Below are positions 11,079 through 24,658 of a stretch of DNA of 64,000 bases, piece after piece. Both the position numbers and the translations under genes were made by a program. The stretch is from Sacculina carcini (taxonomy: Eukaryota; Arthropoda; Thecostraca; Sacculinidae): NCBI GenBank assembly GCA_916048095.2, contig OU696574.1, forward strand, positions 2,967,001-3,031,000. The letters run 5' to 3'. The notes beneath the pieces were generated by a model. That model searched no databases. It saw nothing but the letters and a program-made list of their open reading frames with translations, and was not told where the DNA came from. The first letter of the stretch is position 1. Each line of letters starts with the position of its first letter.

Positions 11079-11596
11079 GCACACAAAGCATAAAACCAAC
11101 CCTCACACACACACACACACACACAGAGGATCTGTTTTATATATATGGACTAGCATCAAAACCCGCCCGTTATGCGGAAGAATTCATAAAATGAAATTCA
11201 TTTTTAATTAGTAAACATATTGCAAATTAAACAAGATGATAGTAAATCCATAAAAATCCTAACCAATTGAAAAGTCTAAATTCCATTATTTTTATTTGGA
11301 CGAAATATTATTCCTCAACCCGCCTCATATTTAAACCCGCCCGTCGTGCTGAATAATTCAGAACTCGAACACGATCCGTTCTGGATCTTGAAGTCGAATC
11401 CGTTAGTTTTATATATGAATTCATTCTACACGGTGAAATTGAATGGTCTATAGTTGTCTATAGTTGTTGCCCACGGGCTAATTATGTTTCATAAGCATTA
11501 TACATCGCTTAGTTTACGTTTGAAGCCCCTGATCTATAACATTGAGCCCGCGCAACTTTGTCACCTCATATTCAAGCATACATACACAGACAGGAA

Positions 11597-11598
<2 letters not shown>

Positions 11599-11646
<48 letters not shown>
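11599..11646. repeat. (TA)n microsatellite
   Basis: A long TA tract at a Helitron 5' boundary. TA runs mark most unit junctions and supply the A|T target used by Helitrons. Confidence 0.9.
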
Positions 11647-11649
<3 letters not shown>

Positions 11650-12538
11650 TATATATATATTTAACCTAGCATATAAACCCGCCCGTCGTTCGGAGCAATT
11701 AATAAAGTAAACTAAATATTCAATTCATAAAAGGACACGAATACAAAATTAAACAGAAAAAAGTAAAGCGATAAAAATATTAAACAATAGAAAAGCCTAA
11801 AATCCGCCTAGCCTTAAAGCCCGCCCGTTGTGCGAACAATTAATAAAATGAGATTCATATTTAATTAATAATAATATTGCAAAAAAAGGAAAACTCCTAC
11901 AAATCTTAATCAATTGAAAAGTTTAAATTAAATTGTTTTTATTTTCATTTTGACAACATATTTTACCTAAACCACCTCTTATTTAAACCCGCCCTTCGTG
12001 CTGAATAATTCAGAATTCAGACACGAAACAACGAAAAATGACTAAACTTTTTCATCATAACGTTTCCAAAATGTATGCATAACATCACTATCTAGCATTA
12101 AAACCCGCCCGTTGTGCGTAACTATTCATACAATAAAACTCATATTCAGTTAGCAAAAAATATTGCAAATTAAAAAAGAAAAAGGGTAAACTCATAAAAA
12201 CTTACATCCACTGAAAATCTAAATTTAATTATTTTAATTTTAATTTGGACAAAATATTTTCACTCAACCCGCCTCATATTTAAACCCGCCCGTCATGCAA
12301 TAATTCATAACTCTAACACGATCCGTTCTGGATCTGAAAGACAAATCCGTTTGTTTGGTATATGAATTCTTTCTATACGGTGAAATTTATCGTTCTATTG
12401 TCTATAGTTGCTGCCCGTGTGACATTTTTATTTCATAAAAATGAGTCATCTCTTCATGTACGTTTGTAGCCCCTGACCATTGAGTTCGCGCAATTATATC
12501 ACTTCATATTCAAACATACACACAAAGACAGAAAGATA

Positions 12539-12544
<6 letters not shown>

Positions 12545-12587
<43 letters not shown>

Positions 12588-12588
12588 T
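12545..12588. repeat. (TA)n microsatellite
   Basis: TA tract directly followed by ctagcattaaaacccgcc, i.e. the 3' terminus of a minus-strand Helitron unit. Confidence 0.9.
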
Positions 12589-14307
12589 AGCATTAAAACC
12601 CGCCCGTTGTGCGGAGCAATTCATAACATGAAATTCATATTCAATTAATACAAAATATGGAAAATGAAAAATGAAATAGGGTACACTCATAGAAATATTA
12701 ATCAATTGAAAATGCTAAGCTTAATTATTTTTATTTCGACTAAATATTTCCCCTCAGTCCGCCTTAGTCATTTTTACACCCGCCCGTCGTGCTGAATAAT
12801 TAAGAACTCGAACACGATCCGTTCTGGATCTTGAAGTCAAATCCTTTGGATTTGTGTATGGATTAATTCTACAGGTGAAATTGAACGTTCTATTGTCTAT
12901 AGTTGCTGCCCGCTGAGCGTTTTTATTAAAAAAAATATCTTTTTTTAAATGAACCATTTGAAAAAATGAACTAAAAAATGGAAACACTTTTTTTAAAACC
13001 CGCCCGTCGTGCGGAACAATTCATACAATAAAATTCATATTAAATCCATAAAATATAATGAATACAAATTGAAAAGCAAAAAATGTAACCTATAAATATC
13101 TTAACCAATAGAAAAGTCTATATGTGAATATTTTTGTTTATATTTTGACAAATATTATCCCTCAACCCGCCTGGTATATAAATCTGCCCGTCGTGTGGTA
13201 TAATTCAGAACACAAACGCGAAACAAACAATGAAAGATGATGAAATCGTTTCATCAGAATGTTTCCAAACTATATTTATTACTTAACATCATTCCCCAAC
13301 ATTATTTGCTCAAGTACTATTTTACTTTCACCGCTATAATATTTATTGCTAAAATTTATATATTTTCCGCTATCGTTAAAACCCAATATAACCTGAGTCA
13401 AACCTACCCAACCCAACCCAACCATCCAATCTTAACGCACTCAGCCTAGTCTGAGGTGATTTAACTTATTAGCTTGTGATCACAAAATATACTGATTCGA
13501 TCATAATTTGTAATCAGAAGACTGAGATGATCTACCCCAGGGGCCCCAAACACGCGGCCCACCAATACTTTTCTCTCAACCCGCCAATATAGTATCGGAG
13601 CCAAACTGTAAGGCAGCTAAATTCACATTTGTTGCATAATGCGATATAATTATACACCATTTAAGTCACATTTACATTAGTGAACAATGTTATCAAAACA
13701 ATGAAACCTTCTGTCATCTCTATAATTCCAGATTTATGCTTTCGCTAAAACAGCATATGAATATAGTTGGCATTGCATGATATTGCAACCCATATCATTA
13801 TGCAACTTAAGCGTATGCAACTTAAAATTAAACCAATTAAATTACACTGTAAAATTCAGTAGTTTACTTTGTTCCCAGTAGCATTTTACCCGCCCGTCGT
13901 GCGGAACAATTCATGTGTAAATATTGAGGACAATAAAGCTTTTGTATTCAGTATAGTGTAGCATTAATAAACTGTACGCAATAAAACCACTCCATCAATA
14001 CTTAGAGCTAATATGATGCATTCTTAATTGTGATTGGGCTTCAGTGAAATTTAATCAGTGTATAGTCATGTGTAATCGCAAGTGCGCATAATAGCTGTCA
14101 AATTGGCAACATGTCATTTTGACGTTTCACCGCCGTAACTTCCTTTAGGAACACTTTGGAAAATTAAAACCATTGTAACCCGTTTTACCCATTATAGCAT
14201 TAAACCCGCCCGTCGTGAGGAGCAATTCCTACAATAAAACTAATATTCAATTTATAAAGAAGAGATACAAATTAAAAAGAAAAAAAGTAAACCCATTAAA
14301 AGTCTTA

Positions 14308-15489
14308 TCAACAACAACAACAACAAACATGTATTTAATATAGCGCACACAATAGTTACAAGCGCGCGACACGCAAAATAATACTGGAGCAAGTGGGAAA
14401 TTTGGTCAATTGCGCAGGTTGGGTGAAGTAAAAACATGCAGCGCAGAACAGAAACACAAACATGTAGCAATTATGAGTACGGAATATGTAACTAAAATGT
14501 GCAAAAAAGAGATAAATCATTAAATAAAAGGAAAAACGGATTAAATCAATATCAATAGGAAGAATAAATCAATTATAACATTGCCAACAAGTAAACTTAA
14601 GAAGACTCTGAGGCCAAAGAAAGGAAATGTTTGTGCAGCTCAGAGGAGAAAGATGAGTAGGATTTCATTCGGAGGAGGCGAGGAGGAAGTGAATTATAAA
14701 TGCGGGGTGCAGAAAAAAGAATGATTTCGCAGACCAAGTGGATTGGTTCAACGCAGGGGGACAGATTAGAGGAGTAGGATGGCGACGTGAACCAGAAGTA
14801 CTCTCTTGAACCAGAAGTAGTGAGCGTAGATAGGCCGGGGGTGAAGGACAGTGAAGGATTTTGTACACCAAACAGCAAATTTTGTAGCGAATTCGGAAAT
14901 GAGCAGTGAGCCAACCAAGGCGGTGAAGGTGAGCTGAAGTAGGCGTTTTGGGAAGAAGTTTAAGAACGAAGCGACAGGCAAGGTTGATAATGGATTGTAG
15001 ATGGCGGATACTTTTGAGGGGAAGGTGAAAAAACAAGGAGTTACAGTAATCTAGGCGAGTGAAAATGTAAGAATTGACGAGAAGAACAGCCGAAGATTCG
15101 TCCAAAAGAGAACGTATGGGATACAATTTTCTCAGAATGAAGCGGCAAGAGCGAGTGAGTTGAGAAAAGTGTTGAGAAAATGATATTGTTGGATCAAATG
15201 TGATGCCAAGGCTGCGAATTTGAGCAGCTAGAGGCAAGGAGACAGTGGTAGGGGTTATCCTTGGAGGATGAAAAGCTAAGTAGACAGTTTTGTCGTGATT
15301 AAGAAGGAGGTATCTGGAGGCAGCCCATGACGAAATATGGGAAAGAAGTTTAGATACTAAAGAAGAATTATGTAAAGATAAGGGAAAGTAAATTTGTACA
15401 TCGTCAGCATAGACGTGAAAGGAAATAGGGTATTCTCTGAGGACAGAACAAAGGGACGAGACTAATAGAAAAGAATGAAGGTGAACATT
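14308..15489 (-). mobile_element. 5'-truncated LINE, L2/CR1 group (minus)
   Basis: On the minus strand it runs from a truncated 5' end near 15489, through the second half of a reverse transcriptase, to a 3' UTR containing GCGCTATATTAAATACATG and a (TTG)n tail (14308-14327). That tail style fits L2/CR1-type LINEs. It interrupts a Helitron unit: sequence at 14250-14305 and again from 15490 is ordinary unit sequence. No clear target-site duplication is visible. It is one of the few insertions here that is not Helitron-related. Confidence 0.75.
14597..15487 (-). pseudogene. LINE reverse transcriptase C-terminal fragment
   Basis: This is the reverse transcriptase of an L2/CR1-type LINE, which would copy LINE RNA at the target site. 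Translation from about 15487 gives LHSFLLVSSLCSVL, then FHVYADDVQIY with the catalytic YADD at 15411-15400, then the thumb region IRSLGITFDPTISFSQH and TRLDYCNSLF, typical of L2 elements. The frame beginning at 15237 runs to 14665. The last part (FSAPRIYNSLPPRL..., the usual 'LWNSLP' tail) lies in another frame (14914-14597), so at least one frameshift separates them. The N-terminal half of the RT and the endonuclease domain are absent because the copy is 5'-truncated at about 15489. It cannot be active. Confidence 0.8.
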
Positions 15490-17245
15490 TTTTTATATAT
15501 TTGGACAAAATATTTCCCTCAAATAGCGTCATATTTAAGTCTGCCCGTCGTACGGAAATATTCAGAACTTAAACACGAAATAATGAAGAATGATGAAAAA
15601 TGAAATATTTTCATCATGATGTTTCCAAAGTATATGCATAACTTAACATCATTCCCCAACATCATTTGCACAAGTAATCTTATACTTTTGCCAGTATAAT
15701 ATTTACTGCCAAAAAATTCATATACATACATTCATATACATTTATATAGATACATTATATTCCGCATTCATATTAAACCCAATATAACCTGACCCAATCC
15801 TACCAAACCCAACCCAGCCATCCCATCTTATCGTATATCATCTCATCCCCTTTTAGTATCAAACACGCGGCCCACCAATAATGTTCTCGAATCCCGCCAA
15901 TAAAATATAGTAACCAAACTGTAAGACAGATTAATTCACATCTATTGTATAATGCGATTTAATTATATATTATTTAATTCAAGTTCTCATCTAGCAGTTA
16001 AACCCGTTCGTCGTGCAAAACAATTAATAAAACAAAGGATATCAATTGAAAAGTGTAAATGTAATGATTTTCAGTTTAATTTTGACAAAATTTTCCCTCA
16101 TCCCGCCTCATATTTAAACCCACCCGTCGTGCGGGATAATTCAGAAGTCGAACACGATTTGTTCTGGATCTTGAAGTCAACTCCGTTAGTTTTGTATATG
16201 AATTCATTATACACGGTGAAATTGAACGTTATATTGTCTATAGTTGCTACCCGCGGGATATTTTTATTTCATAAAAATGATCCATCGTTTCGTTTACGTT
16301 TAAAACTCCTTATCTATATCATTGAACCCGCTCAGTTATGTCACCTCGTATCCAAGCATACACACACACAGATGATTTATTATATATATATAAATTTAAA
16401 GTCGCTCGTCGTGCGGAACAATTAATAAAATCTATTCATATTCAATCCATAAAAGAAAATGAATACAAATTAAAAAGCAAACAAATTAAAGCTGTAAAAA
16501 AGCTAACTAATAGTAAAGTCCAAATATGGATGTTTTTATTTTAATTTTGACAAAATATTATCCCTCAACCCGCTTCATATTCAAACCTTCCGTCGTGCGG
16601 AATAATAAAAAATTCAGACACGAAAAATGAAAATTGTCTAATTTTTTTATCATAATTTTTCCAAAGTATATTTATAAATGAACATCATCTAGCATTGAAA
16701 CCATCCCGTATAGCGGAACAATTAGAACAAAAAATGAAATAAATATTGAATTAATAAAATTACTAATACAAATTAAAAAATTAAAAAAGCAGACCCATAA
16801 AAAGTCTTAACCAATAGAAAAGTCTAAATATGAATGTGTTTATGTTAGATGTGGCAAAATATTTTTCCTCGAACAACCTCGTATTTAAGCCCGCCCGTCG
16901 TGCGGAACTATTAATAAAATATAATGAATCAAAAATCAAAAAGCTTATCCAATATAAAAATATAAATGTGTAAATTCTTGTTTTAATTATTGACGAATTT
17001 TTTTCCCTCAACACTGCTCAAATTCACACCCATCCTTCGTGTGTAGTAACTCAGAAGTGTAACACTGTCAAAACAATGCAACTTTCTGTCATCTCTATAA
17101 TTCCAGGTTAATGCTTCCGATAAAACAGCATAAGTTGGCATTACATGATATTGCAACCCATATCCTTATGCAACTTAGGCTTATGCAACTTGAAATTAAA
17201 CCAATTAAATTACACAGTTAAATTCAGTAGTTTACTTTGTTACCA
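15490..17245 (-). mobile_element. Diverged short Helitron units (types A/G, minus)
   Basis: Hairpins in varying states of decay occur at about 15538-15555, 16124-16136, 16400-16416, 16588-16602, 16890-16905 and 17026-17040. A 3' end with CTAG lies at 16689-16692. An A-type region with the 'gaacacgatttgttctgg' segment lies at 16150-16370. Units are 150-450 bp and no protein is encoded. Confidence 0.55.
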
Positions 17246-19150
17246 GTAGCATTTTACCCGCCCGTCGTGCGGAACGTTATTGAGGACAATAAAGCCTTTA
17301 TATTCAGTATAGTGTAGCATTAATTAAACTGTACGCAATAAAACCACACCATCCATGCTTGGAGCTAATATGATGCATTCTTAATTGTGATTGGGCTTCA
17401 GTGAAATTTAATCGGTGTATATTCCTGTGTAATCGCAAGTGCGCATAATAGCTGTCAAATTGGCAATATGTCCTTTTGACTTTACACCGCCGTAACTTCC
17501 TTCAGATATCCTTTGGAAAATTATAAATTATACCGTATTGTAGAAAAACAACATTTCTAGCACGATGGTATAATTTATTTTTATGTGTAACAAATAGTTA
17601 CTGAGAAATAGTAGAAAAATGAAAAAAATTTAGTCGCCCGGTGTTCAAGTGTAGTTTTGGATGTATTTGAGAATTTTGCCAATTTTACACGTTTTTTGTA
17701 CCATTTGTGGGTATAAAATATAGCTTATATTGTAGAACACAAAATTATCTACACAGTAGTATATTCCTGTGTAATCGCAAGTGCGCATAATAGCTGTCAA
17801 ATTGGCAATATGTCCTTTTGACTTTACACCGCCGTAACTTACTTCAAATATACTTTGGAAAATTACAAATTATACCGTATTGTAGATAACAACATTTCTA
17901 GCACGATGGTATCATTTATTTTCATGCATAACAAATAATTACTGAAAAATAGTAGAAAAATGAAAAAAAATTAGTCGCCCGGTGTTCAAGTGTAGTTTTT
18001 GGATGTATTTGAGAATTTCGCCAATTTTACACGTTTTTTGTACCATTTGTGGGTATAAATTATAGCTCATCTTGTAGAACACAAAATTATCTACACAGTA
18101 GTATATTCCTGTGTAATCGCAAGTGCGCATAATAGCTGTCAAATTGGCAATATGTCCTTTTGACTTTACACCGCCGAAACTTACTTCAGATATACTTTGG
18201 AAAATTAAAAATTATACCGTATTGTAGAAAACAAAATTTTTAGCACGATGTTATAATTTATTTTTTATGTGTAACAAATAGTTACTGAGAAATAGTAGAA
18301 AAATTAATAAATTTTAGTTGCACGGTGTTCAAGTGTAATTTCGGATGTATTTGAGAATTTTGCCAATTTTACACGTTTTTTTGTATCATTTGCGGGTATA
18401 AATTATAGCTTGTCTTGTAGAACACAAAATTTTCTACACCATAGTATAATTTTTATAGCTGTAACTTTGCTGGTTTATGAGAAATAGATAGCGGAATATT
18501 GACCAAAATATTCGCGTTTTTCAGTGCTAGTTTTGCCTTTTTGACTTTGTCATTTTGACTTCACACCGCCGTAACTTTTTTTTAATACACTTTGGAAAAT
18601 TAAAAATTATACCGTGTTGTAGAAAACAAAATTCCCAGCATGATGGTATAATTTATTTAAATGTGTAATATTTATTTGTTGAGAAATAGAGAAAAAAGTA
18701 AATATAATCGGTCGCCCTAACTTAAAATGATATTATGAATGTAGATTGTAATTTTGTGATTTTGACATATTTTATAATTTACTTTAGAAATTTAATTATC
18801 ACCTACCTAGTAGAACGGAATATTCTCTACACAGTGGTATAATTTGTTTGGCTGTACCATTTATGGTTTATGAGGAGTAGATGGCGGAACATTGACCAAA
18901 ATTTTCGCATTTTTCAGGGTCAATTTTGTCTTTTCACCGCTATAACTTTTTTTGATTTTCTTATTAAAATTGAAAATTTAGCTTATCGTGTAGACAAGAA
19001 AATTTCCAACGTAATGGTATAAATTGTTAGCGGCTACGCCAAGTAATTACCGAGTGGCAGCTTGCAGAAAATGGACCAAGGAGGGTGGGACAGACAAACA
19101 CACAGACAGACAGACAGACACACAGACAGAGGATCTCTTTTATATATATA
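17246..19150 (-). mobile_element. Type B non-autonomous Helitron, near complete (minus)
   Basis: The 3' end is the hairpin at 17257-17271 followed in minus orientation by 8 bases, CTAC and T (end at 17246). The 5' end at 19150 (TATATATATAAAAGAG) abuts CTAG of the neighbouring unit (19151). Between them are a unique ~150-bp 3' segment, tandem ~342-bp monomers (starts of the 'cctgtgtaatcgc' landmark at 17424, 17766 and 18108), a longer diverged monomer pair and the TCTG microsatellite. There is no ORF of note, so it would depend on a RepHel protein from elsewhere. It is a good reference copy for the family. Confidence 0.7.
17424..18480. repeat. 342-bp tandem satellite inside a type B Helitron
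   Basis: About three monomers of ~342 bp. Each holds two related halves of about 150 and 192 bp sharing the pattern 'tgtaga-(a/c)acaaaatt-tcta-(c/a)ac--t-gtata'. The monomer count differs among B copies in the window (±1 monomer), as expected of unequal exchange. Confidence 0.8.
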
Positions 19151-20000
19151 CTAGCATTAAAACCCGCCCGTTGTGCGGAAGAATTCATAAGAATATTGCA
19201 AATTAAAAATAAATAAGGCAAACTCATAAAAACCTTAATCAATTAAAAAGTCTAAATTTCATTATTTTTAATTTACATTTTGACAAAATATTTTCACTCA
19301 GCCCGCCTCATATTTAAACCCGGCCGACGTGCGGAATAATTCAGAACTCGAACACCATCCGTTCTGGTTCTTGAAGTCAAATCCATTAGTTTTGTATATG
19401 AATTCATTCTACACGGTGAAATTGAACGTTTTATTGCTGCCCGCGGGACATTTTTATTTCATAAAAATGAGCCATCGCTTCGTTTGCGTTTGATGCCCCT
19501 GATCATTGAACCAGCGAACCATGAACCAGCGCAATTATGTCACCTCATATTCAAGCATACATACACAGACAGACAGATAATTTCTTCTTTATGTATATAT
19601 ATAGCATTAAAACCCGCCCGTTGTGCGGAGCAATTCATAACATGAAATTCATATTCAATTCATAAAAAATATGGAAAAATAAAAATGAAATAGGGTACAC
19701 TCATAAAAATATTAATCAATTGAAAATTATAAGTTTAATTATTTTTATTTCGACACAATATTTCCCCTCAGTCCGCCTGAGTCATTTTTAAACCCGCCCG
19801 TCGTGCTGAATAATTCAGAACTCGAACACGATCCGTTCTGCATCTTGAAGTCAAATCCATTGGTTTTGTGTATGGATTAATTCTACAGGGTAAATTGAAC
19901 GTTCTATTGTCTATAGTTGCTGCCCGCGGAACATTTTTATTTATAAAAAAAACCTTTTTTTAAATGAACCATTTGAAAAAATGATCTAAAAACACTTTTT
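19151..20000 (-). mobile_element. Two short A-type Helitron units (minus)
   Basis: The unit beginning at the CTAG end 19151 runs to the TCTG microsatellite at about 19560-19585 and the 5' start gtatatatatag at 19590-19604. A second, 3'-similar unit follows (19605-20000). Both carry the recurring 'gaactcgaacac-atccgttctgg' segment and the hairpins with two positions per unit (terminal and internal). Confidence 0.6.
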
Positions 20001-20002
20001 TA

Positions 20003-21331
20003 AACCCACCCGTCGTGCGGAACAATTCATACAATAAAATTCATATCAAATCCATAAAATATAATGAATACAAATTGAAAAGCAAAAAATTTAACCTATA
20101 AATATCTTAACCAATAGAAAAGTCTAAATGTGAATATTTTTGTTCTTATTTTGACAAATATTATCCCTCAACCCGCCTGATATATAAATCTGCCCGTCGT
20201 GTGGTATAATTCAGAACACAAACACGAAACAAACAATGAAAGATGATGAAATCTTTTCATCAGACTGTTTCCAAACTATATTTATTACTTAACATCATTC
20301 CCCAATATCATTTGCTCAAGTACTATTTCACTTTTACCGCTATAATATTTATTGTTAAAATTTATATATTTTCCGCTATCATTAAAACCCAATATAACCT
20401 GAGTCAAACCTACCCAACCCAACCCAACCATTCAATCTTGACCGCTCTCAGCCTAGTCTGAGGTGATTTAACTTATTAGTTTGTGATCACAAAATATACT
20501 GATGCGATCATAATTTGTAATCAGAAGACTGAGATTATCTACCCCAGGGGTCCCAAACACGCGGCCCACCAATACTTTTCTCTCAACCTGCCAATATAGT
20601 ATCGGGACCAAACTGTAAGGTAGCTAAATTCACATTTGTTGCATAATGCGATATAATTTTACACCATTATCATATTATCTCATAATTCCCGGTTAATGCT
20701 TCCACTAATGCATCATATTCATACAGTTGTTATTTTTTGGATTACATCGATAATGCAGCCCTTGATATTACAGCCGATATTATATTATGCAATCTATATT
20801 CTGCTACGTATTATTCCTAATACATATATCATCAGATCGCAAAATATATTTAAAGGTTCACATCATTCTCCAAAATCATTTGCTTAAGAGCTATTCTACT
20901 TTTATCGCTAGAATATTTACTGCTAGCAAAATATCATATACCTCGCTATCATTTAAACCCACTCTTTATAGATACATTTAATTCGCCCGTCGTGCGGAAC
21001 AGTTCATAAAATATAATTAATATTCAATTCATAAAAAAATTAGTGCAAATTGAAAAAGAAAAACAAACCCACAGGAAAGTTATAGCTAATCTAAAAGTCT
21101 AAATGTGAAATTTATGTTACAATTTAGAAAACATGTTTTTCCACAACACTATCAAAACAATGCAACCTTCTGTCATCTCTATAATTCCAGGTTAATGCTT
21201 CCGCTAAAACAGCATAAGTTGGCATTACATGATATTGCAACCCATATCCTTATGCAACTTATGCTTATGCAACTTGAAATTAAACCAATTAAATTACACA
21301 GTTAAATTCAGTAGTTTACTTTGTTCCCAAT
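20003..21331 (-). mobile_element. G-type unit, copy 1 (minus)
   Basis: This cassette of about 1.3 kb contains four GC-rich hairpins (several variants), the sequence 'acccaacccaaccca', an hAT-like end (CAGGGGTCCCAAACACGCGG at about 20546) and a segment conserved in all copies ending ttactttgttccc. It is always found directly against the 3' end of a type B Helitron. Short ORFs recur in each copy only because the DNA is copied. Confidence 0.6.
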
Positions 21332-22245
21332 AACATTTTACCCGCCCGTCGTGCGGAACGTTATTGAGGACAATAAAGCCTTTATATTCAGTAGAGTGTA
21401 GCATTAATTAAACTGTACGCAATAAAACCACACCATCCATGCTTGGAGATAATATCATGCATTCTTAATTGTGATTGGGCTTCAGTGAAATTTAATCGGT
21501 GTATATTCCTGTGTAATCGCAAGTGCGCATAATAGCTGTCAAATTGGCAATATGTCCTTTTGACTTTACACCGCCGTAACTTCCTTCAGATACCCTTTGG
21601 AAAATTACAAATTATACCGTATTGTAGAAGAAAAGATTTCTAGAACGATGGTATAATTTATTTTTATGTGTAACAAATAGTTACTGAGAAATAGTAGAAA
21701 AATGAATTAATTTTAGTCGCCCGGTGTTCAAGTGTAATTTTGGATGTATTTGAGAATTTTGCCAATTTTACACGTTTTTTGTATCATTTGTGGGTATAAA
21801 TTATAGCTTATCTTGTAGAACACAAAATTCTCTACACAGTAGTATATTCCTGTGTAATCGCAAGTGCGTAAATTGTGATTGGACTTCAGTGAAATTTAAT
21901 CAGTGTATATTCATGTGTAATCGCAAGTACGCATAATAGCTGTCAAATTGGCAACATGACATTTTGACTTTACACCGGCGTAACTTCCTTCAGATACACT
22001 TTGGAAAATTAATAATTATACAGTACTGTAGGAAACAAAATTTCTAGCACGATGGTATAATTAATTTTAATGTATGACAAATAGTTCCTGAGAAATGGGT
22101 ATAAAAATGAATAAATTGTAGTCACCCGGTGTTCAAGTGTAATTTTGGATGTATTTGAGAATTTTGCCAATTTTACACGTTTTTTGTATCATTTGTGGGT
22201 ATAAATTACACCTTTTCTTGTAGAACACAAAATTCTCTACATATT
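21332..22245 (-). mobile_element. Type B Helitron, 3' part only (minus)
   Basis: It has a 3' end and about two monomers, then breaks within a monomer at about 22240, where it is fused to the start of the next G cassette (ctacatattcgtcgtgtgg). The same breakpoint recurs at 24653, which defines the tandem duplication. Confidence 0.65.
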
Positions 22246-24658
22246 CGTCGTGTGGTATAATTCAGAACACAAACACGAAACAAACAATGAAAGATGATGA
22301 AATCTTTTCATCAGACTGTTTCCAAACTATATTTATTACTTAACATCATTCCCCAATATCATTTGCTCAAGTACTATTTCACTTTTACCGCTATAATATT
22401 TATTGTTAAAATTTATATATTTTCCGCTATCATTAAAACCCAATATAACCTGAGTCAAACCTACCCAACCCAACCCAACCATCCAATCTTGACCGCTCTC
22501 AGCCTAGTCTGAGGTGATTTAACTTATTAGTTTGTGATCACAAAATATACTGATGCGATCATAATTTGTAATCAGAAGACTGAGATTATCTACCCCAGGG
22601 GTCCCAAACACGCGGCCCACCAATACTTATCCCGCCAATATAGTACCCAATACTCAACCCGCCAATATAGTATCGGAACCAAACTGTAAGGCAGCTAAAT
22701 TCACATTTGTTGCATAATGCGATATAATTATACACCATTATCATATTATCTCATGATTCCCGGTTAATGCTTCCACTAATGCATCATATTCCTACAGTTG
22801 TTATTTTTTGGATTACACCGATATTACAGCCCTTGATATTACAGCCGATATTATATTATGCAATCTATATTCTGCTACGTATTATTCTTAATACATATAT
22901 CATCAGATCGCAAAATATATTTAAAGGTTCACATCATTCTCCAAAATCATTTGCTTAAGAGCTATTCTACTTTTATCGCTAGAATATTTACTGCTAGCAA
23001 AATATCATATACCTCGCTATCATTTAAACCCACTCTTTATAGATACATTTAAACCCGCCCGTCGTGCGGAACAGTTCATAAAATATAATTAATATTCAAT
23101 TCATAAAAAAATTAGTGCAAATTGAAAAAGAAAAACAAACCCACAGGAAAGTTATAGCTAATATAAAAGTCTAAATGTGAAATTTATGTTTCAATTTAGA
23201 AAACATGTTTTTCCACAACACTATCAAAACAATGCAACCTTCTGTCATCTCTATAATTCCAGGTTAATGCTTCCGCTAAAACAGCATAAGTTGGCATTAC
23301 ATGATATTGCAACCCATATCCTTATGCAACTTATGCTTATGCAACTTGAAATTAAACCAATTAAATTACACAGTTAAATTCAGTAGTTTACTTTGTTCCC
23401 AATAGCATTTTACCCGCCCGTCGTGCGGAACGTTATTGAGGACAATAAAGCCTTTATATTCAGTAGAGTGTAGCATTAATTAAACTGTACGCAATAAAAC
23501 CACACCATCCATGCTTGGAGATAATATGATGCATTCTTAATTGTGATTGGGCTTCAGTGAAATTTAATCGGTGTATATTCCTGTGTAATCGCAAGTGCGC
23601 ATAATAGCTGTCAAATTGGCAATATGTCCTTTTGACTTTACACCGCCGTAACTTCCTTCAGATACCCTTTGGAAAATTACAAATTATACCGTATTGTAGA
23701 AGAAAAGGTTTCTAGAACGATGGTATGATTTATTTTTATGTGTAACAAATAGTTACTGAGAAATAGTAGAAAAATGAATTAATTTTAGTCGCCCGGTGTT
23801 CAAGTGTAATTTTGGATGTATTTGAGAATTTTGCCAATTTTACACGTTTTTTGTATCATTTGTGGGTATAAATTATAGCTTTTCTTGTAGAACACAAAAT
23901 TCTCTACACAGTAGTATATTCCTGTGTAATCGCAAGTGCGCATAATTGCTGTCAAATTGGCAATATGTCCTTTTGACTTTACACCGGCGTAACTTCCTTC
24001 AGATACACTTTGGAAAATTAATAATTATACCGTACTGTAGGAAACAAAATTTCTAGCACGATGGTATAATTTATTTTTATGTGTAACAAATAGTTACTGA
24101 GAAATAGTAGAAAAATGAATTAATTTTAGTCGCCCGGTGTTCAAGTGTAATTTTGGATGTATTTGAGAATTTTGCCAATTTTACACGTTTTTTGTATCAT
24201 TTGTGGGTATAAATTATAGCTTATCTTGTAGAACACAAAATTCTCTACACAGTAGTATATTCCTGTGTAATCGCAAGTGCGTAAATTGTGATTGGACTTC
24301 AGTGAAATTTAATCAGTGTATATTCATGTGTAATCGCAAGTACGCATAATAGCTGTCAAATTGGCAACATGACATTTTGACTTTACACCGGCGTAACTTC
24401 CTTCAGATACACTTTGGAAAATTAATAATTATACAGTACTGTAGGAAACAAAATTTCTAGCACGATGGTATAATTAATTTTAATGTATGACAAATAGTTC
24501 CTGAGAAATGGGTATAAAAATGAATAAATTGTAGTCACCCGGTGTTCAAGTGTAATTTTGGATGTATTTGAGAATTTTGCCAATTTTACACGTTTTTTGT
24601 ATCATTTGTGGGTATAAATTACACCTTTTCTTGTAGAACACAAAATTCTCTACATATT
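22246..24658. repeat. 2413-bp tandem duplication, copy 2
   Basis: G cassette plus truncated B Helitron. The interval repeats at 24659 onward with nearly no differences (landmarks at 22294/24707, 22767/25180 and 23177/25590 are all offset by 2413). Copies 2 and 3 share a small internal duplication at about 22621-22673 that copy 1 (20003) lacks, so they are the youngest pair. Confidence 0.85.

Larger units (their letters stand above)
9316..11149 (-). mobile_element. Type B Helitron, older copy with extra DNA in its 5' region (minus)
   Basis: It runs from a 5' end TCCATATATATAAAAC at 11149 through TG/TCTG microsatellite, an unrelated ~360-bp segment (10671-11025), B-type monomers (9600-10640) and a 3' hairpin at about 9487-9503. 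The lower part (9316-9480) is an A-type 3' end with hairpin and CTAG at 9316. Divergence from the copies beyond 17 kb is visibly higher. Confidence 0.5.
11150..14300 (-). mobile_element. Head-to-tail cluster of short Helitron units (types A/G, minus)
   Basis: This is a succession of diverged units separated by the GC-rich hairpin. Several have full Helitron 3' ends in minus orientation with hairpin, about 9 bases and CTAG at 11150, 11666, 12092 and 12587. A-type 5' regions with TCTG repeats and the 'gaacgttcaatttcac' segment are recognisable at about 11390-11600, 12330-12540 and 12800-12920. A G-type unit (13000-13889) lacks the ~450-bp middle segment present in the copies beyond 20 kb. It is followed by the truncated 3' part of a B unit (13890-14180). 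There is no coding content. Confidence 0.6.

Noticed and set aside
10997-12705. ORFs with Thr-His or Ile-Tyr runs
   Set aside because: Translation of (CA)n and (TA)n microsatellites.
13410-13430. 'acccaacccaaccca' as interstitial telomere repeat
   Set aside because: Only three irregular units at a fixed place in each G unit; it is part of the cassette and not a telomere tract.
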